From: Actinomycetota bacterium
GTDB taxonomy: Bacteria > Actinomycetota > Actinomycetes > S36-B12 > GCA-2699445
Length of the DNA stretch: 64,000 bases
NCBI GenBank assembly: GCA_029978705.1
Contig: JAPOIY010000007.1
Location: forward strand, 23,932-87,931
Direction of reading: 5' to 3'
The translations under genes were made by a program, and so were the position numbers. The notes under the pieces are model-generated. The model did no database searches, was not told where the DNA came from, and saw nothing but the letters and a program-made list of their open reading frames with translations. This document shows, piece by piece, positions 1-7,082 of the stretch; positions within the stretch are counted from its first letter, which is position 1, and each line of letters begins with the position of its first letter.

Positions 1-252
1 GTGAGGGCCACCCGCAAGGAGCGGGCGCGGGAGGGGTGTATGTCCGTACCCGACTTCACCGGCGATGTGCGCCGCGCCACGCGGGTGACCGTCGCGGGCC
101 AACTGCCCGGCACCGGCCGGCAGGTCGAGGTGGTCACCGACGCCTTCGAAGCCCGCGCCCTGCAGCACGAACTGGATCATGTGGACGGACTGCTGTTCCT
201 CGACCGGGCGGTCGGCCCCCACGCCATTCATCCCCGCCGCACCTACCAGTGA
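1..252 (+). CDS. def: Peptide deformylase, C-terminal part (5' end outside window)
   Basis: This is the end of a peptide deformylase, the metalloenzyme that removes the formyl group from the N-terminal methionine of new proteins. Two of the three family motifs are visible: EGCMS (residues 11-15 of the visible part; the Cys is a metal ligand) and QHELDH (55-60; the HExxH-type motif with two His ligands and the catalytic Glu). The first motif (GxGxAAxQ) should lie just upstream of the window. The GTG at position 1 is not the real start, because the frame is open to the window edge. A short C-terminal tail follows VDGLLFLDR. The tRNA-Leu gene follows 29 bases after the stop. The family call is secure; whether this is the only deformylase in the genome cannot be told. 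Confidence 0.93.
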   Translation: MRATRKERAREGCMSVPDFTGDVRRATRVTVAGQLPGTGRQVEVVTDAFEARALQHELDHVDGLLFLDRAVGPHAIHPRRTYQ

Positions 253-281
253 GGCACCCCGGGGCATAGGCTGACGCCCGC

Positions 282-365
282 GCCCGGATGGCGGAATCGG
301 CAGACGCAGGAGGCTTAAACCCTCCGACCGGCAACGGTGTGTGGGTTCAAGTCCCACTCCGGGCA
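282..365 (+). tRNA. tRNA-Leu, anticodon UAA
   Basis: An 84-base cloverleaf with a long variable arm, as in class II tRNAs. The acceptor stem pairs 282-288 (gcccgga) with 358-364 (tccgggc), discriminator A at 365. The anticodon stem 309-313/321-325 encloses the loop CTTAAAC (314-320), giving anticodon TAA at 316-318, which reads the leucine codon UUA. The T-arm carries the GGTTCAA box near 343-349. CCA is not encoded. A TAGGCT box at 267-272 is a plausible -10 element nine bases before the mature 5' end. In Streptomyces the equivalent tRNA is BldA, which controls genes containing rare TTA codons. Confidence 0.95.
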
Positions 366-500
366 CTCGCGGGGCGGATTCCCCCGGAGGTGCAGCGACG
401 GGTCCCGCCGTGGGAATGCCGCGGGTGCGGTTTCGCTTCATAATTCAGGGGTAGGTGACCCCATACTGGAAGCCACGCAGACAACGGGAGTGGATGCACG

Positions 501-1340
501 GTGCAGAGTCGCAACCCGGTCCTCAACAGGATCGACAGCCAGAGCACGTCCGACAGCGGGTTCGCCTACGACGAGGGGCGCACCGCCTACCAGCAAGCAG
601 GCGTCACCACCCTGCAGTCCACCGCGACCGAGCCCGGAGACGCGACAGCGGGCCCCGCGGTGACCCTCCACGACGTCATCGTCAAGACCGGGATCAACTT
701 CGTCGTCCTGGTGCTGGCGGCTGTCGTCGGCTGGCAGTTGGCCCCCACGATGCCGTGGATCACGTGGGTCGCCATGTTCGTCGGACTGGGGCTGGGCCTG
801 GCCAACACCTTCATGCGCTCGATCAAGCCACCGCTCGTTCTCGCCTACTCCCTCGCCGAAGGGATCTTCCTCGGCGGGATCTCGTGGTGGTACGACTGGC
901 TGGTTCGGCAGGACAACCCCGAGTACACCGGGCTCATCTCCCAGGCGATCATCGGGACCTTCGTCGCCTTCGGGGTCATGCTGGTGCTCTACACCACCCG
1001 GATCATCAAGGTGAACGGCACCTTCATGAAGGTCATGATGGTGGCCCTCATCAGTTACGCGCTGATCGCCTTGGCCTCGCTGATCGCGGCCCTGTTCGGG
1101 GTCGGCGGCGGCTGGGGGTTCTACGGGGTCGGCACCCTCGGGCTGCTGCTGTGCGCCTTCGGTGTGCTGCTCGCCGCGTTCACGCTGAACCTGGACTTCG
1201 CCGCCATCGAACAGGGCATCCGGATGGGGCTGCCCGAGCGGGAGTCCTGGCGGATGTCCTTCGGGTTGCTGGTCACCCTCGTGTGGCTCTACCTGGAGAT
1301 CCTGCGCCTCCTGGCACTGGTGGCCCTCAGCCGGGATTGA
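501..1340 (+). CDS. Bax inhibitor-1/YccA family membrane protein
   Basis: A 279-residue integral membrane protein of the Bax inhibitor-1/YccA family, actinobacterial branch. A hydrophilic N-terminus of about 55 residues is followed by about seven hydrophobic segments (residues ~60-275). Known relatives act as pH-sensitive calcium leak channels or modulators of membrane proteases; the role here is inferred from family only. The GTG start at 501 has a GGGAG-like site about ten bases upstream (within 483-490). It stands alone between tRNA-Leu and a convergent DUF4287 gene 13 bases away. A CATACT or CATAAT box (462-467, 439-444) may be its promoter -10. Confidence 0.85.
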   Translation: MQSRNPVLNRIDSQSTSDSGFAYDEGRTAYQQAGVTTLQSTATEPGDATAGPAVTLHDVIVKTGINFVVLVLAAVVGWQLAPTMPWITWVAMFVGLGLGLANTFMRSIKPPLVLAYSLAEGIFLGGISWWYDWLVRQDNPEYTGLISQAIIGTFVAFGVMLVLYTTRIIKVNGTFMKVMMVALISYALIALASLIAALFGVGGGWGFYGVGTLGLLLCAFGVLLAAFTLNLDFAAIEQGIRMGLPERESWRMSFGLLVTLVWLYLEILRLLALVALSRD

Positions 1341-1353
1341 GGGGCCCCGCTCC

Positions 1354-1584
1354 TCAGGTGAGTTTGCGGGCCGCGCGGACCTTGTCGTACTCGTGGACGA
1401 TGGCGGTCGCCTGTCCGTGGGACAGGTCGTACTCGGATCGCAGCCAGTTGACGCGTTCGTCGAACCGGGACAGCGCCGGTCCGTTCTCGAGGATGACGTA
1501 CCACTCGGTCAGTTCCTTGCCGGTGGCGCTCGGGATGCGCTCCACCAACTGACGGTGGGTCTCCTCGGAATGGTGCAGCGTCAT
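1354..1584 (-). CDS. DUF4287 domain protein
   Basis: A 76-residue cytoplasmic protein that is nearly entirely one DUF4287 domain: ELTEWYVIL, an Arg/Phe-rich middle and the SHGQATAIVHEYD segment are typical. The function of the family is unknown; the domain is often found alone or fused to a second DUF in actinobacteria. I chose the ATG at 1584 rather than an upstream GTG because a GGGAGG ribosome-binding site sits five bases before it. It is the last gene of a minus-strand series and converges with the Bax inhibitor-like gene. Confidence 0.8.
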   Translation of the reverse strand: MTLHHSEETHRQLVERIPSATGKELTEWYVILENGPALSRFDERVNWLRSEYDLSHGQATAIVHEYDKVRAARKLT

Positions 1585-1666
1585 GGGGCCTCCCGGGTGC
1601 GATGTGTCCGTGGCCACCGTACTCCCGGACCGGCACGCACGATGCCGGACCCTCCCCGGCGCCCGA

Positions 1667-2689
1667 TCATCCCGCCGGAACGTCGCCGCCCGGCGCGGCC
1701 GGGGCGACGCCAGTGGTCCCTGGCTCGTCGGCGGGCCGTTCCGGGACGCTCCGGTCCAGGCGGCGCCGGCGCCCGAGGGCCCAGCGGCCGCGCTCGGTGG
1801 GCATCAGTTCCGTGCCGGGATTCGCGACCGCGTCGGCGGCCAGTTCCGCCAGCGGTCCCGTGACCGTGGCGCTGTACAACTCGGGCAGGATCTCGCCGGA
1901 CTCCCCGCGGCTGAGGGCGGCCAGCACCGCGGGCGCGAGCGCCTGAGCCACGGCCTCGTAGCCCTCCGTCGAAGGGTGGAAGCGGTCCGCCGAGAACAGC
2001 TGCCAGGGGCGGGAGGTGAACTCGGGGCCGAGCAGGTCGCCCAGCGACACCGCGCGCCCCCCTTCCTTGACCACCTCGACGGCCTGGGCCGCTGCGACCT
2101 GGCGCGACCAGCGGGAGGCGACCCACCGCATCGGGGGCTGGAACGGCTGGATGGTGCCGAGGTCGGGCGTGGTGCCCATCACCACCTGCACACCCTGTTT
2201 GCGCAGCCGCCGGACGGCGCGGCGCAGGTAGTGCACGGACGTCGCGGGCCGGACGAGGTGGGTGACGTCGTTGCCCCCGATGATGATCACCGCGACGTGG
2301 GGTCGGTAATGCAGTGCGCGGGTGACCTGCACGTCCAGGTCGCGGGACCGGGCTCCCACGACGGCGGTGTTCGACAGCACGACCCCCTGTCCCGTGTAGT
2401 CGGCCACCAGCCGTGCGAGTTGTGCGCCGACGGTGTCCGCGGCCCGTTCGGCCCCCAGCCCGGCGGCCAACGAGTCGCCGATGATCACCAGCCGCCGGGA
2501 CGGTCCCTTGGAGCGCCCGTACCGACCGTCGTCGTAGGGGGCCGCGTCCCGCCGGGGACCGATGGCACGTTTGGCCTGCTGGCCCTGCGCGGCGATCACA
2601 CCGACCGCGGCTGCCCCCAAACCCAGCGCCGCGCCACTGCCGATGGCGGCGGAGCGGGCCAGGAGGCGCGCGTCGGGGGCGTGGACCAC
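1667..2689 (-). CDS. SGNH/GDSL-type hydrolase with N-terminal membrane anchor
   Basis: A 340-residue SGNH-fold esterase or lipase-like hydrolase. The catalytic blocks are visible: GDSL with Ser73, the Gly/Asn block GGND (138-141) and the DxxH block DRFH (235-238). A hydrophobic stretch at residues 13-34 looks like a signal anchor, which would place the catalytic domain outside the membrane. The natural substrate cannot be predicted; the family includes esterases and cell-envelope acyl hydrolases. The GTG start at 2689 has no Shine-Dalgarno site but a CACTAT box (2696-2701) six bases upstream, consistent with leaderless translation. The C-terminal ~90 residues are outside the hydrolase core and low in complexity. 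Confidence 0.82.
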   Translation of the reverse strand: MVHAPDARLLARSAAIGSGAALGLGAAAVGVIAAQGQQAKRAIGPRRDAAPYDDGRYGRSKGPSRRLVIIGDSLAAGLGAERAADTVGAQLARLVADYTGQGVVLSNTAVVGARSRDLDVQVTRALHYRPHVAVIIIGGNDVTHLVRPATSVHYLRRAVRRLRKQGVQVVMGTTPDLGTIQPFQPPMRWVASRWSRQVAAAQAVEVVKEGGRAVSLGDLLGPEFTSRPWQLFSADRFHPSTEGYEAVAQALAPAVLAALSRGESGEILPELYSATVTGPLAELAADAVANPGTELMPTERGRWALGRRRRLDRSVPERPADEPGTTGVAPAAPGGDVPAG

Positions 2690-2726
2690 CCCCCGATAGT
2701 GACACCCGCTGGCGCGGGACCGGGCG

Positions 2727-3509
2727 TCAGTCGCCGAAGAAGGGAGTCCGACGCTCCAGGAACGCGGCCGTTCCTTCGACGTGGTCCGGATGTTGCAGCG
2801 CCTCGGTGAGCAGGGCGCGGGTGCGGTCGTCCTCCTGGCGCAGACCCTCCGTCGCCAGGGCGACCGTCCGTTTCATGGCGCGTACCGAGACCGGCGCGCC
2901 CCCGCTGATCTGCAGGACGAGCTGTTCCAGCGCGGCATCCAGATCCTCCAGGTGCACCATGTCGTCGACCAGTCCCACGCGGAGGGCCCAGGCGGCGTCC
3001 ATCCGGGCGGCCGTGAGCAGGAGCCGTTTGGTCGCGCTCGGACCGATCAGGTCCACCAGACGCGCCGTGTCGGGCTGCGGGTACACCAGACCCAGCCGGG
3101 TGGGCGGGATGGCGAACAGGGCGTCCGCCGACGCGAACCGCAGGTCGCACGCGGTGACCAGGGCGACCGCGCCACCCGCACAGGGGCCGGCGATCCGCGC
3201 GACCGTAGCCAGGCGGCAGTCGGCCAGCGCCTGGGTCGCCGCGGTGACGCGGGTGTGGTTGGACAGCCCCCAGGCCGTGCTGCCCGCGTTCTCCCGGTAC
3301 TCCGCCACGTCGGCGCCCGCGCTGAACACCTTGTCGGTCACCGACCGCAGGATCAGCACCCGTGCCCCGGTGACCTCCTGCGCCTGCGCCACGAGGGCGG
3401 GCAGGTCGTCCCACATCGCCTGGGTCAGCGCATTGGCCTTGTCGGGCCGGTTGAGCACGAGGTGGACCGCAGGTCCGTGGGTTTCGAGCTGGAGATCGTC
3501 GGTAGCCAC
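2727..3509 (-). CDS. Enoyl-CoA hydratase/isomerase family protein
   Basis: A crotonase-fold protein of about 260 residues. It shows the N-terminal strand with LNRPDKANAL, the SAGADV segment and the GPCAGGAVAL oxyanion-hole region, with the C-terminal FLERRTPFFGD helix expected of hydratases. Probable role: hydration of enoyl-CoA in fatty-acid or related CoA-ester breakdown. The precise substrate is unknown. I use the GTG at 3509 because a TACGCT box (3516-3521) lies exactly six bases before it, the local pattern for leaderless transcripts; a GTG at 3539 would add ten residues with no family similarity that I can see. The start is therefore uncertain. Confidence 0.85.
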   Translation of the reverse strand: MATDDLQLETHGPAVHLVLNRPDKANALTQAMWDDLPALVAQAQEVTGARVLILRSVTDKVFSAGADVAEYRENAGSTAWGLSNHTRVTAATQALADCRLATVARIAGPCAGGAVALVTACDLRFASADALFAIPPTRLGLVYPQPDTARLVDLIGPSATKRLLLTAARMDAAWALRVGLVDDMVHLEDLDAALEQLVLQISGGAPVSVRAMKRTVALATEGLRQEDDRTRALLTEALQHPDHVEGTAAFLERRTPFFGD

Positions 3510-3552
3510 GCCGTGAGCGTAGCCCCGATGCTTGCCCACACCGCAGCCGGAC

Positions 3553-5430
3553 CTACTCGGACGGCGGCGCGGCGCCCAGGAGTCGGTCGGGGTAACACCA
3601 GCGCCACGACTCCCCGGGCTCGATGCTGCGGATGACGGGATGGCCGGTCTCGGTGAAGTGCCGGGTGGCGTGGGCCGCCGGCGAGGAGTCGCAGCAGCCG
3701 ACCGTCCCGCAGGTCAGGCACTGCCGCAGATGAACCCAGCTGGTGTGCTCGGTCACGCAGTCCGCGCACGCGAACGTCTCCGGCGCCGGCGCCGCGGTGG
3801 CCGCGCGCAGATGGCGGCAGGTCCCGGCGTCCGCCGGCGTGACCAGGTCACCGCCGCGGCCCCACCCGTCCGGAGTCGGCGAATCGAGCATGCCCTGCTC
3901 CACGTCCATGAGCCGGATCACCCGGCGCACGACCTCGTCGGGGTAGTCGCCCCCGTCCCGCGCGCTCACGACCTCGTCCCGCTCGGCGGCCAGCATCGCC
4001 AGTCTCAGCCGGGTGTAGGCCTCCGTGGGGGTCTCCCGGCCCCCCGGGCTGGCGACCCGTTCCCAGGCTGCGTTGAGCCGGTCGTCGGCACGTGTCCGCA
4101 GACGGGTGACGACCTCTGCGGGGGCGTCGCCGGTCAGGTCCCCCAGGCGCTCCTCGCCGGCGGCGGTGGCCCGATCCAGGAGGCTGGCCTCCTGCAGGGC
4201 GAGTTGTCCCGGGTCGGGCCCGGCCAGGTGCAGCCGCCGCACCAGCCACGGCAGGCTGGCACCCTGGACCAGGAGGGAGGCCACCACGACACAGAGCGCG
4301 ATGAAGATCAGCACCGACCGGTGGGGCCAGTCCATCGGCAGCGTCAGGGCTGCTGCCAGGGTGACGACGCCGCGCATCCCCGCCCACGAGATCACCGTCA
4401 GGTCCTTTCGCTCCGTTCCCGCGCTCTGGGCGCCGAACCACGACGAGCGCTGCAGCCACCCGCTGGCGAACACCCAGACGAACCGGGTCACGACGGTGGC
4501 CAGGTAGACCCCCACTGCTGCGGCACCGATCACCGCCAGGGAGATGCCGTCCTCCGCCATCGCAGCCACCAGCCCGGGCAGTTGCAGACCGATCAGCAGG
4601 AAGACCACGTTCTCCAGCAGGAACGACACCGTGCGCCAGTTGGCCTCGGCGGTCAAACGCGCGGTACCGGAACTGATCGTCGGCGAACGGTGCCCGATGA
4701 GCAGTCCCGCCACCACCACGGCGATCACCCCCGACGCGTGCACGGACTCGGCGGGGATGAAGGCGACGTACGGGATGGTGAAGGACAGGGCCGTGTCCAG
4801 CGTGGGGTTCGTGATCCGGCGCCGCAGCGGGATGTAGGCGGCGGCCACGACCACCCCGACCACGACTCCGCCCCCCGCGGCGAGCAGGAAACCGAAACCC
4901 ACCTGCAGCACGGTCACGGTGCCGGCCACGGCGGCGATCGCGGTGCGCAGGGCGGTCAGGGCCGTGGCGTCGTTGACCAGGCTCTCGCCCTCGAGCACCT
5001 GTACCACCGACATCGGCATGCCGACCCGGCGCGCGATAGCGGTCGCGGCCACCGCATCCGGCGGCGCCACCACCGCACCGAGCGCGAACCCCGCGGCCAG
5101 CGGGATTCCGGGGATCAGCCACCACGCCACCAGGCCGACCGCCACGGTCGTGAAGATCACCAGTCCGATGGACAGGGACGCGATGGTGCCCTTCTTGGCG
5201 CGGAAGTCGATGAAGGACGTGTTGTACGCGGCGCTGTACAGCAGCGGCGGGAGGATGCCCACCAGGACCAGTTCGGGTTCCAGTTCGAAGTGTGGGACCA
5301 CCGGGAGGTAGGCCACCGCGACGCCGATGACGACCAGCAGCAGAGGGGCGGGCACCCGCCACCGGTCGGCGAGTGCCGCGGTCACCACCACGCCGACGAC
5401 GATGGCGACGAGCCACAGGGCGATCTCCAC
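3553..5430 (-). CDS. CPA1-type Na+/H+ antiporter with C-terminal UBP-type zinc finger
   Basis: A 625-residue two-part protein. Residues ~1-410 form the roughly twelve-helix membrane domain of a monovalent cation:proton antiporter-1 (NhaP-like); ILPPLLY, GAVVAPPDAVAATAI and the SLVNDATAL motif with the ion-binding Asp are visible. A hydrophilic linker leads to residues 538-615, which match a ubiquitin-hydrolase-type zinc finger: a CxH pair, CADC, CLTC, and histidines in AAHATRHFTETGH. Zinc binding is inferred from the ligand pattern. I have seen this fusion in other actinobacteria. It probably exchanges Na+ for H+ at the plasma membrane; the finger may be regulatory. GTG start with GAGG seven bases upstream. 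It sits nine bases after the flavodoxin-like gene and is probably cotranscribed with it. Confidence 0.88.
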   Translation of the reverse strand: MEIALWLVAIVVGVVVTAALADRWRVPAPLLLVVIGVAVAYLPVVPHFELEPELVLVGILPPLLYSAAYNTSFIDFRAKKGTIASLSIGLVIFTTVAVGLVAWWLIPGIPLAAGFALGAVVAPPDAVAATAIARRVGMPMSVVQVLEGESLVNDATALTALRTAIAAVAGTVTVLQVGFGFLLAAGGGVVVGVVVAAAYIPLRRRITNPTLDTALSFTIPYVAFIPAESVHASGVIAVVVAGLLIGHRSPTISSGTARLTAEANWRTVSFLLENVVFLLIGLQLPGLVAAMAEDGISLAVIGAAAVGVYLATVVTRFVWVFASGWLQRSSWFGAQSAGTERKDLTVISWAGMRGVVTLAAALTLPMDWPHRSVLIFIALCVVVASLLVQGASLPWLVRRLHLAGPDPGQLALQEASLLDRATAAGEERLGDLTGDAPAEVVTRLRTRADDRLNAAWERVASPGGRETPTEAYTRLRLAMLAAERDEVVSARDGGDYPDEVVRRVIRLMDVEQGMLDSPTPDGWGRGGDLVTPADAGTCRHLRAATAAPAPETFACADCVTEHTSWVHLRQCLTCGTVGCCDSSPAAHATRHFTETGHPVIRSIEPGESWRWCYPDRLLGAAPPSE

Positions 5431-5439
5431 GCGACTGCC

Positions 5440-6198
5440 TCAGGCGCGGTATTCCGGGTTGGGATGCTCGCGGTCGGCCAGGTCCCAGTTCCTCGTCAGA
5501 TTCCCGTGGGCGGGCACCCCGCCGGAGTCCTTCAGCAGCCGCGCGAAGTGCAGCATGTTCCAGGTCAGGAACACCGTGTTCCGGGTGGTCCAGTGGTTGC
5601 GCGTGCCCTGCTCGGACTCGTCGAGGTAGGAGGGTCCGGGGCCGGCCTCTCCCGTCCAGTACGCGTCGGACTGCGGGGGGACCGTGCAGCCGATGTGTTG
5701 CAGCGCGTACAGCATCTGGGCGGCGCAGTGTTTGCCGCCGTCCTCGTTGCCCGTGATGAGGACCCCCCCCACCTTCCCGTAGTACGCCCACTGGGTGGCC
5801 GCATTGGTCTCCCCGGAGTAGGCGTACAGGCGTTCGATGATCGTGCGGGTGGGCGACGACTGGTCCCCCAGCCAGATCGGTGTCGCGAGGATCATGAGGT
5901 CGGCCGGCTCGACCAGCGAGCGGTAGATCTCGGGGAAGTCGTCCCGGTCGTACCCGTGCTCCGTCATGTCGGGGTAGACGCCCGGCGGGATGACGTGGTC
6001 GACGGTGCGCACCGTGTCGACGCGCACCCCCAGGGACGTCATGATGTGGCGGCTGATGTCGACCAGGGCGTCGGTGTGCGAGGTCTCGGGGGAGCGTTTG
6101 AGCGTCCCGTTGAACACCACACACCGCAGGTCGTCGTAGGACCCGGGAGCGGCGGCGATGTCGGCGTCGATGAACCGTTGTACGGAGTCGGGGAGCAT
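5440..6198 (-). CDS. Flavodoxin-like NAD(P)H-dependent FMN reductase family protein
   Basis: A 252-residue flavodoxin-fold protein. The N-terminal strand with FNGTLKRSPETSHT is a phosphate-binding loop variant. The central segment ILATPIWLGDQSSPTRTIIE and the GNEDGGKHCAAQ region resemble the NADPH-dependent FMN reductase family. Probable role: two-electron reduction of quinones or other acceptors using FMN; the acceptor is unknown. It is the first gene of the minus-strand run and looks leaderless: TAGGGT (6205-6210) lies six bases before the ATG. It is divergent from the DUF554 gene. Confidence 0.8.
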   Translation of the reverse strand: MLPDSVQRFIDADIAAAPGSYDDLRCVVFNGTLKRSPETSHTDALVDISRHIMTSLGVRVDTVRTVDHVIPPGVYPDMTEHGYDRDDFPEIYRSLVEPADLMILATPIWLGDQSSPTRTIIERLYAYSGETNAATQWAYYGKVGGVLITGNEDGGKHCAAQMLYALQHIGCTVPPQSDAYWTGEAGPGPSYLDESEQGTRNHWTTRNTVFLTWNMLHFARLLKDSGGVPAHGNLTRNWDLADREHPNPEYRA

Positions 6199-6204
6199 GG
6201 GGCG

Positions 6205-6246
6205 ACCCTAGCCGGTGCCGGTAGCCGCTCGTACGCCCCCTAGTCT
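6205..6246. promoter_or_regulatory. Divergent leaderless promoter region (flavodoxin-like gene / DUF554 gene)
   Basis: The 54 bases between two divergent start codons hold a -10-like box for each side. TAGGGT reads toward the flavodoxin-like gene (6210-6205, six bases before its ATG). TAGTCT reads toward the DUF554 gene (6241-6246, six bases before its GTG). Neither start has a Shine-Dalgarno site. No convincing -35 was found, which is usual for this class. Assignment is by motif only. Confidence 0.5.
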
Positions 6247-6252
6247 CGGGGC

Positions 6253-6993
6253 GTGGCCGGCGTGGGAACCCTGATCAACGTGGTCGCGATTCTCGTCGGG
6301 ACGACGCTGGGGGTGCTGGCGGGGCACCGGCTGCCGCAGCGCACCCGGGACACCGTGACCGACGCGCTGGGCCTGGTGGTGCTGGTGGTCGGCGCGCTCA
6401 ACATCGCGGCTATCCGGGACGACGACTTCGTGGCCGCCGTCGGGGGGGCCTGGACCCTTCTGGTCGTGCTGGGGGCCCTGGTGATCGGGGGCGTCGCCGG
6501 GTCGCTGCTGCGCATCGAGGACCGGATGGAGGACCTCGGCGGCTGGCTGCAGACCCGACTGTCCCGCGGAGGCGGGACCGCGGACCGCGAGCGCTTCGTC
6601 GAGGGTTTCGTCACCGCATCCCTGCTCTTCTGCATCGGCCCGCTGGCGATCCTGGGAGCGCTGAGCGACGGTCTGGGCAACGGCATCGACCAACTGCTGC
6701 TGAAGTCCGCGCTGGACATGTTCGCCGCCCTCGCCTTCGCCACGACCCTGGGGTGGGGGGTCGCGCTGTCCGCGTTGTCGGTGGCCGTCTATCAGGGGGT
6801 CGTGACGGTCCTCGGGATCTCGCTGGGTGCCGTTCTTCCCGACGCCATGATCGCGGCCATGACCGCCACCGGGGGCATCCTGCTGCTCGGGGTCGGATTG
6901 CGACTGCTGAACGTACGGGCCACACCGGTGGGCGACCTGCTACCCGCCCTGATCGTGGCGCCTCTCCTCACCGCCGCCGTCCAGGCGCTGTGA
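6253..6993 (+). CDS. DUF554 family membrane protein
   Basis: A 246-residue membrane protein of the DUF554 family (YdfK/YqgA type). It starts with the typical GTLINVVAILVGTTLGVLAG segment and has about seven hydrophobic helices. SLLFCIGPLAILGAL and a serial Gly/Ala-rich helix are family-like. The function of the family is not established; a transport role is often guessed. The GTG start is leaderless by motif (TAGTCT six bases upstream). It is monocistronic and ends convergent to the secreted-protein locus. Confidence 0.88.
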   Translation: MAGVGTLINVVAILVGTTLGVLAGHRLPQRTRDTVTDALGLVVLVVGALNIAAIRDDDFVAAVGGAWTLLVVLGALVIGGVAGSLLRIEDRMEDLGGWLQTRLSRGGGTADRERFVEGFVTASLLFCIGPLAILGALSDGLGNGIDQLLLKSALDMFAALAFATTLGWGVALSALSVAVYQGVVTVLGISLGAVLPDAMIAAMTATGGILLLGVGLRLLNVRATPVGDLLPALIVAPLLTAAVQAL

Positions 6994-7082
6994 GGGCCGA
7001 GGGACGTCCGGGTGGAGGTGACCCGACGGACTTCCTGGGGAGTTCCGGAAGTCGTGGTTCCCAGCGACCTTCGTCGCGGCGC

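Noticed and set aside
3532..6243. A 903-codon open frame on the plus strand
   Set aside because: Shadow of the antiporter and flavodoxin-like genes on the other strand, with the same Arg/Gly-rich composition artefact.
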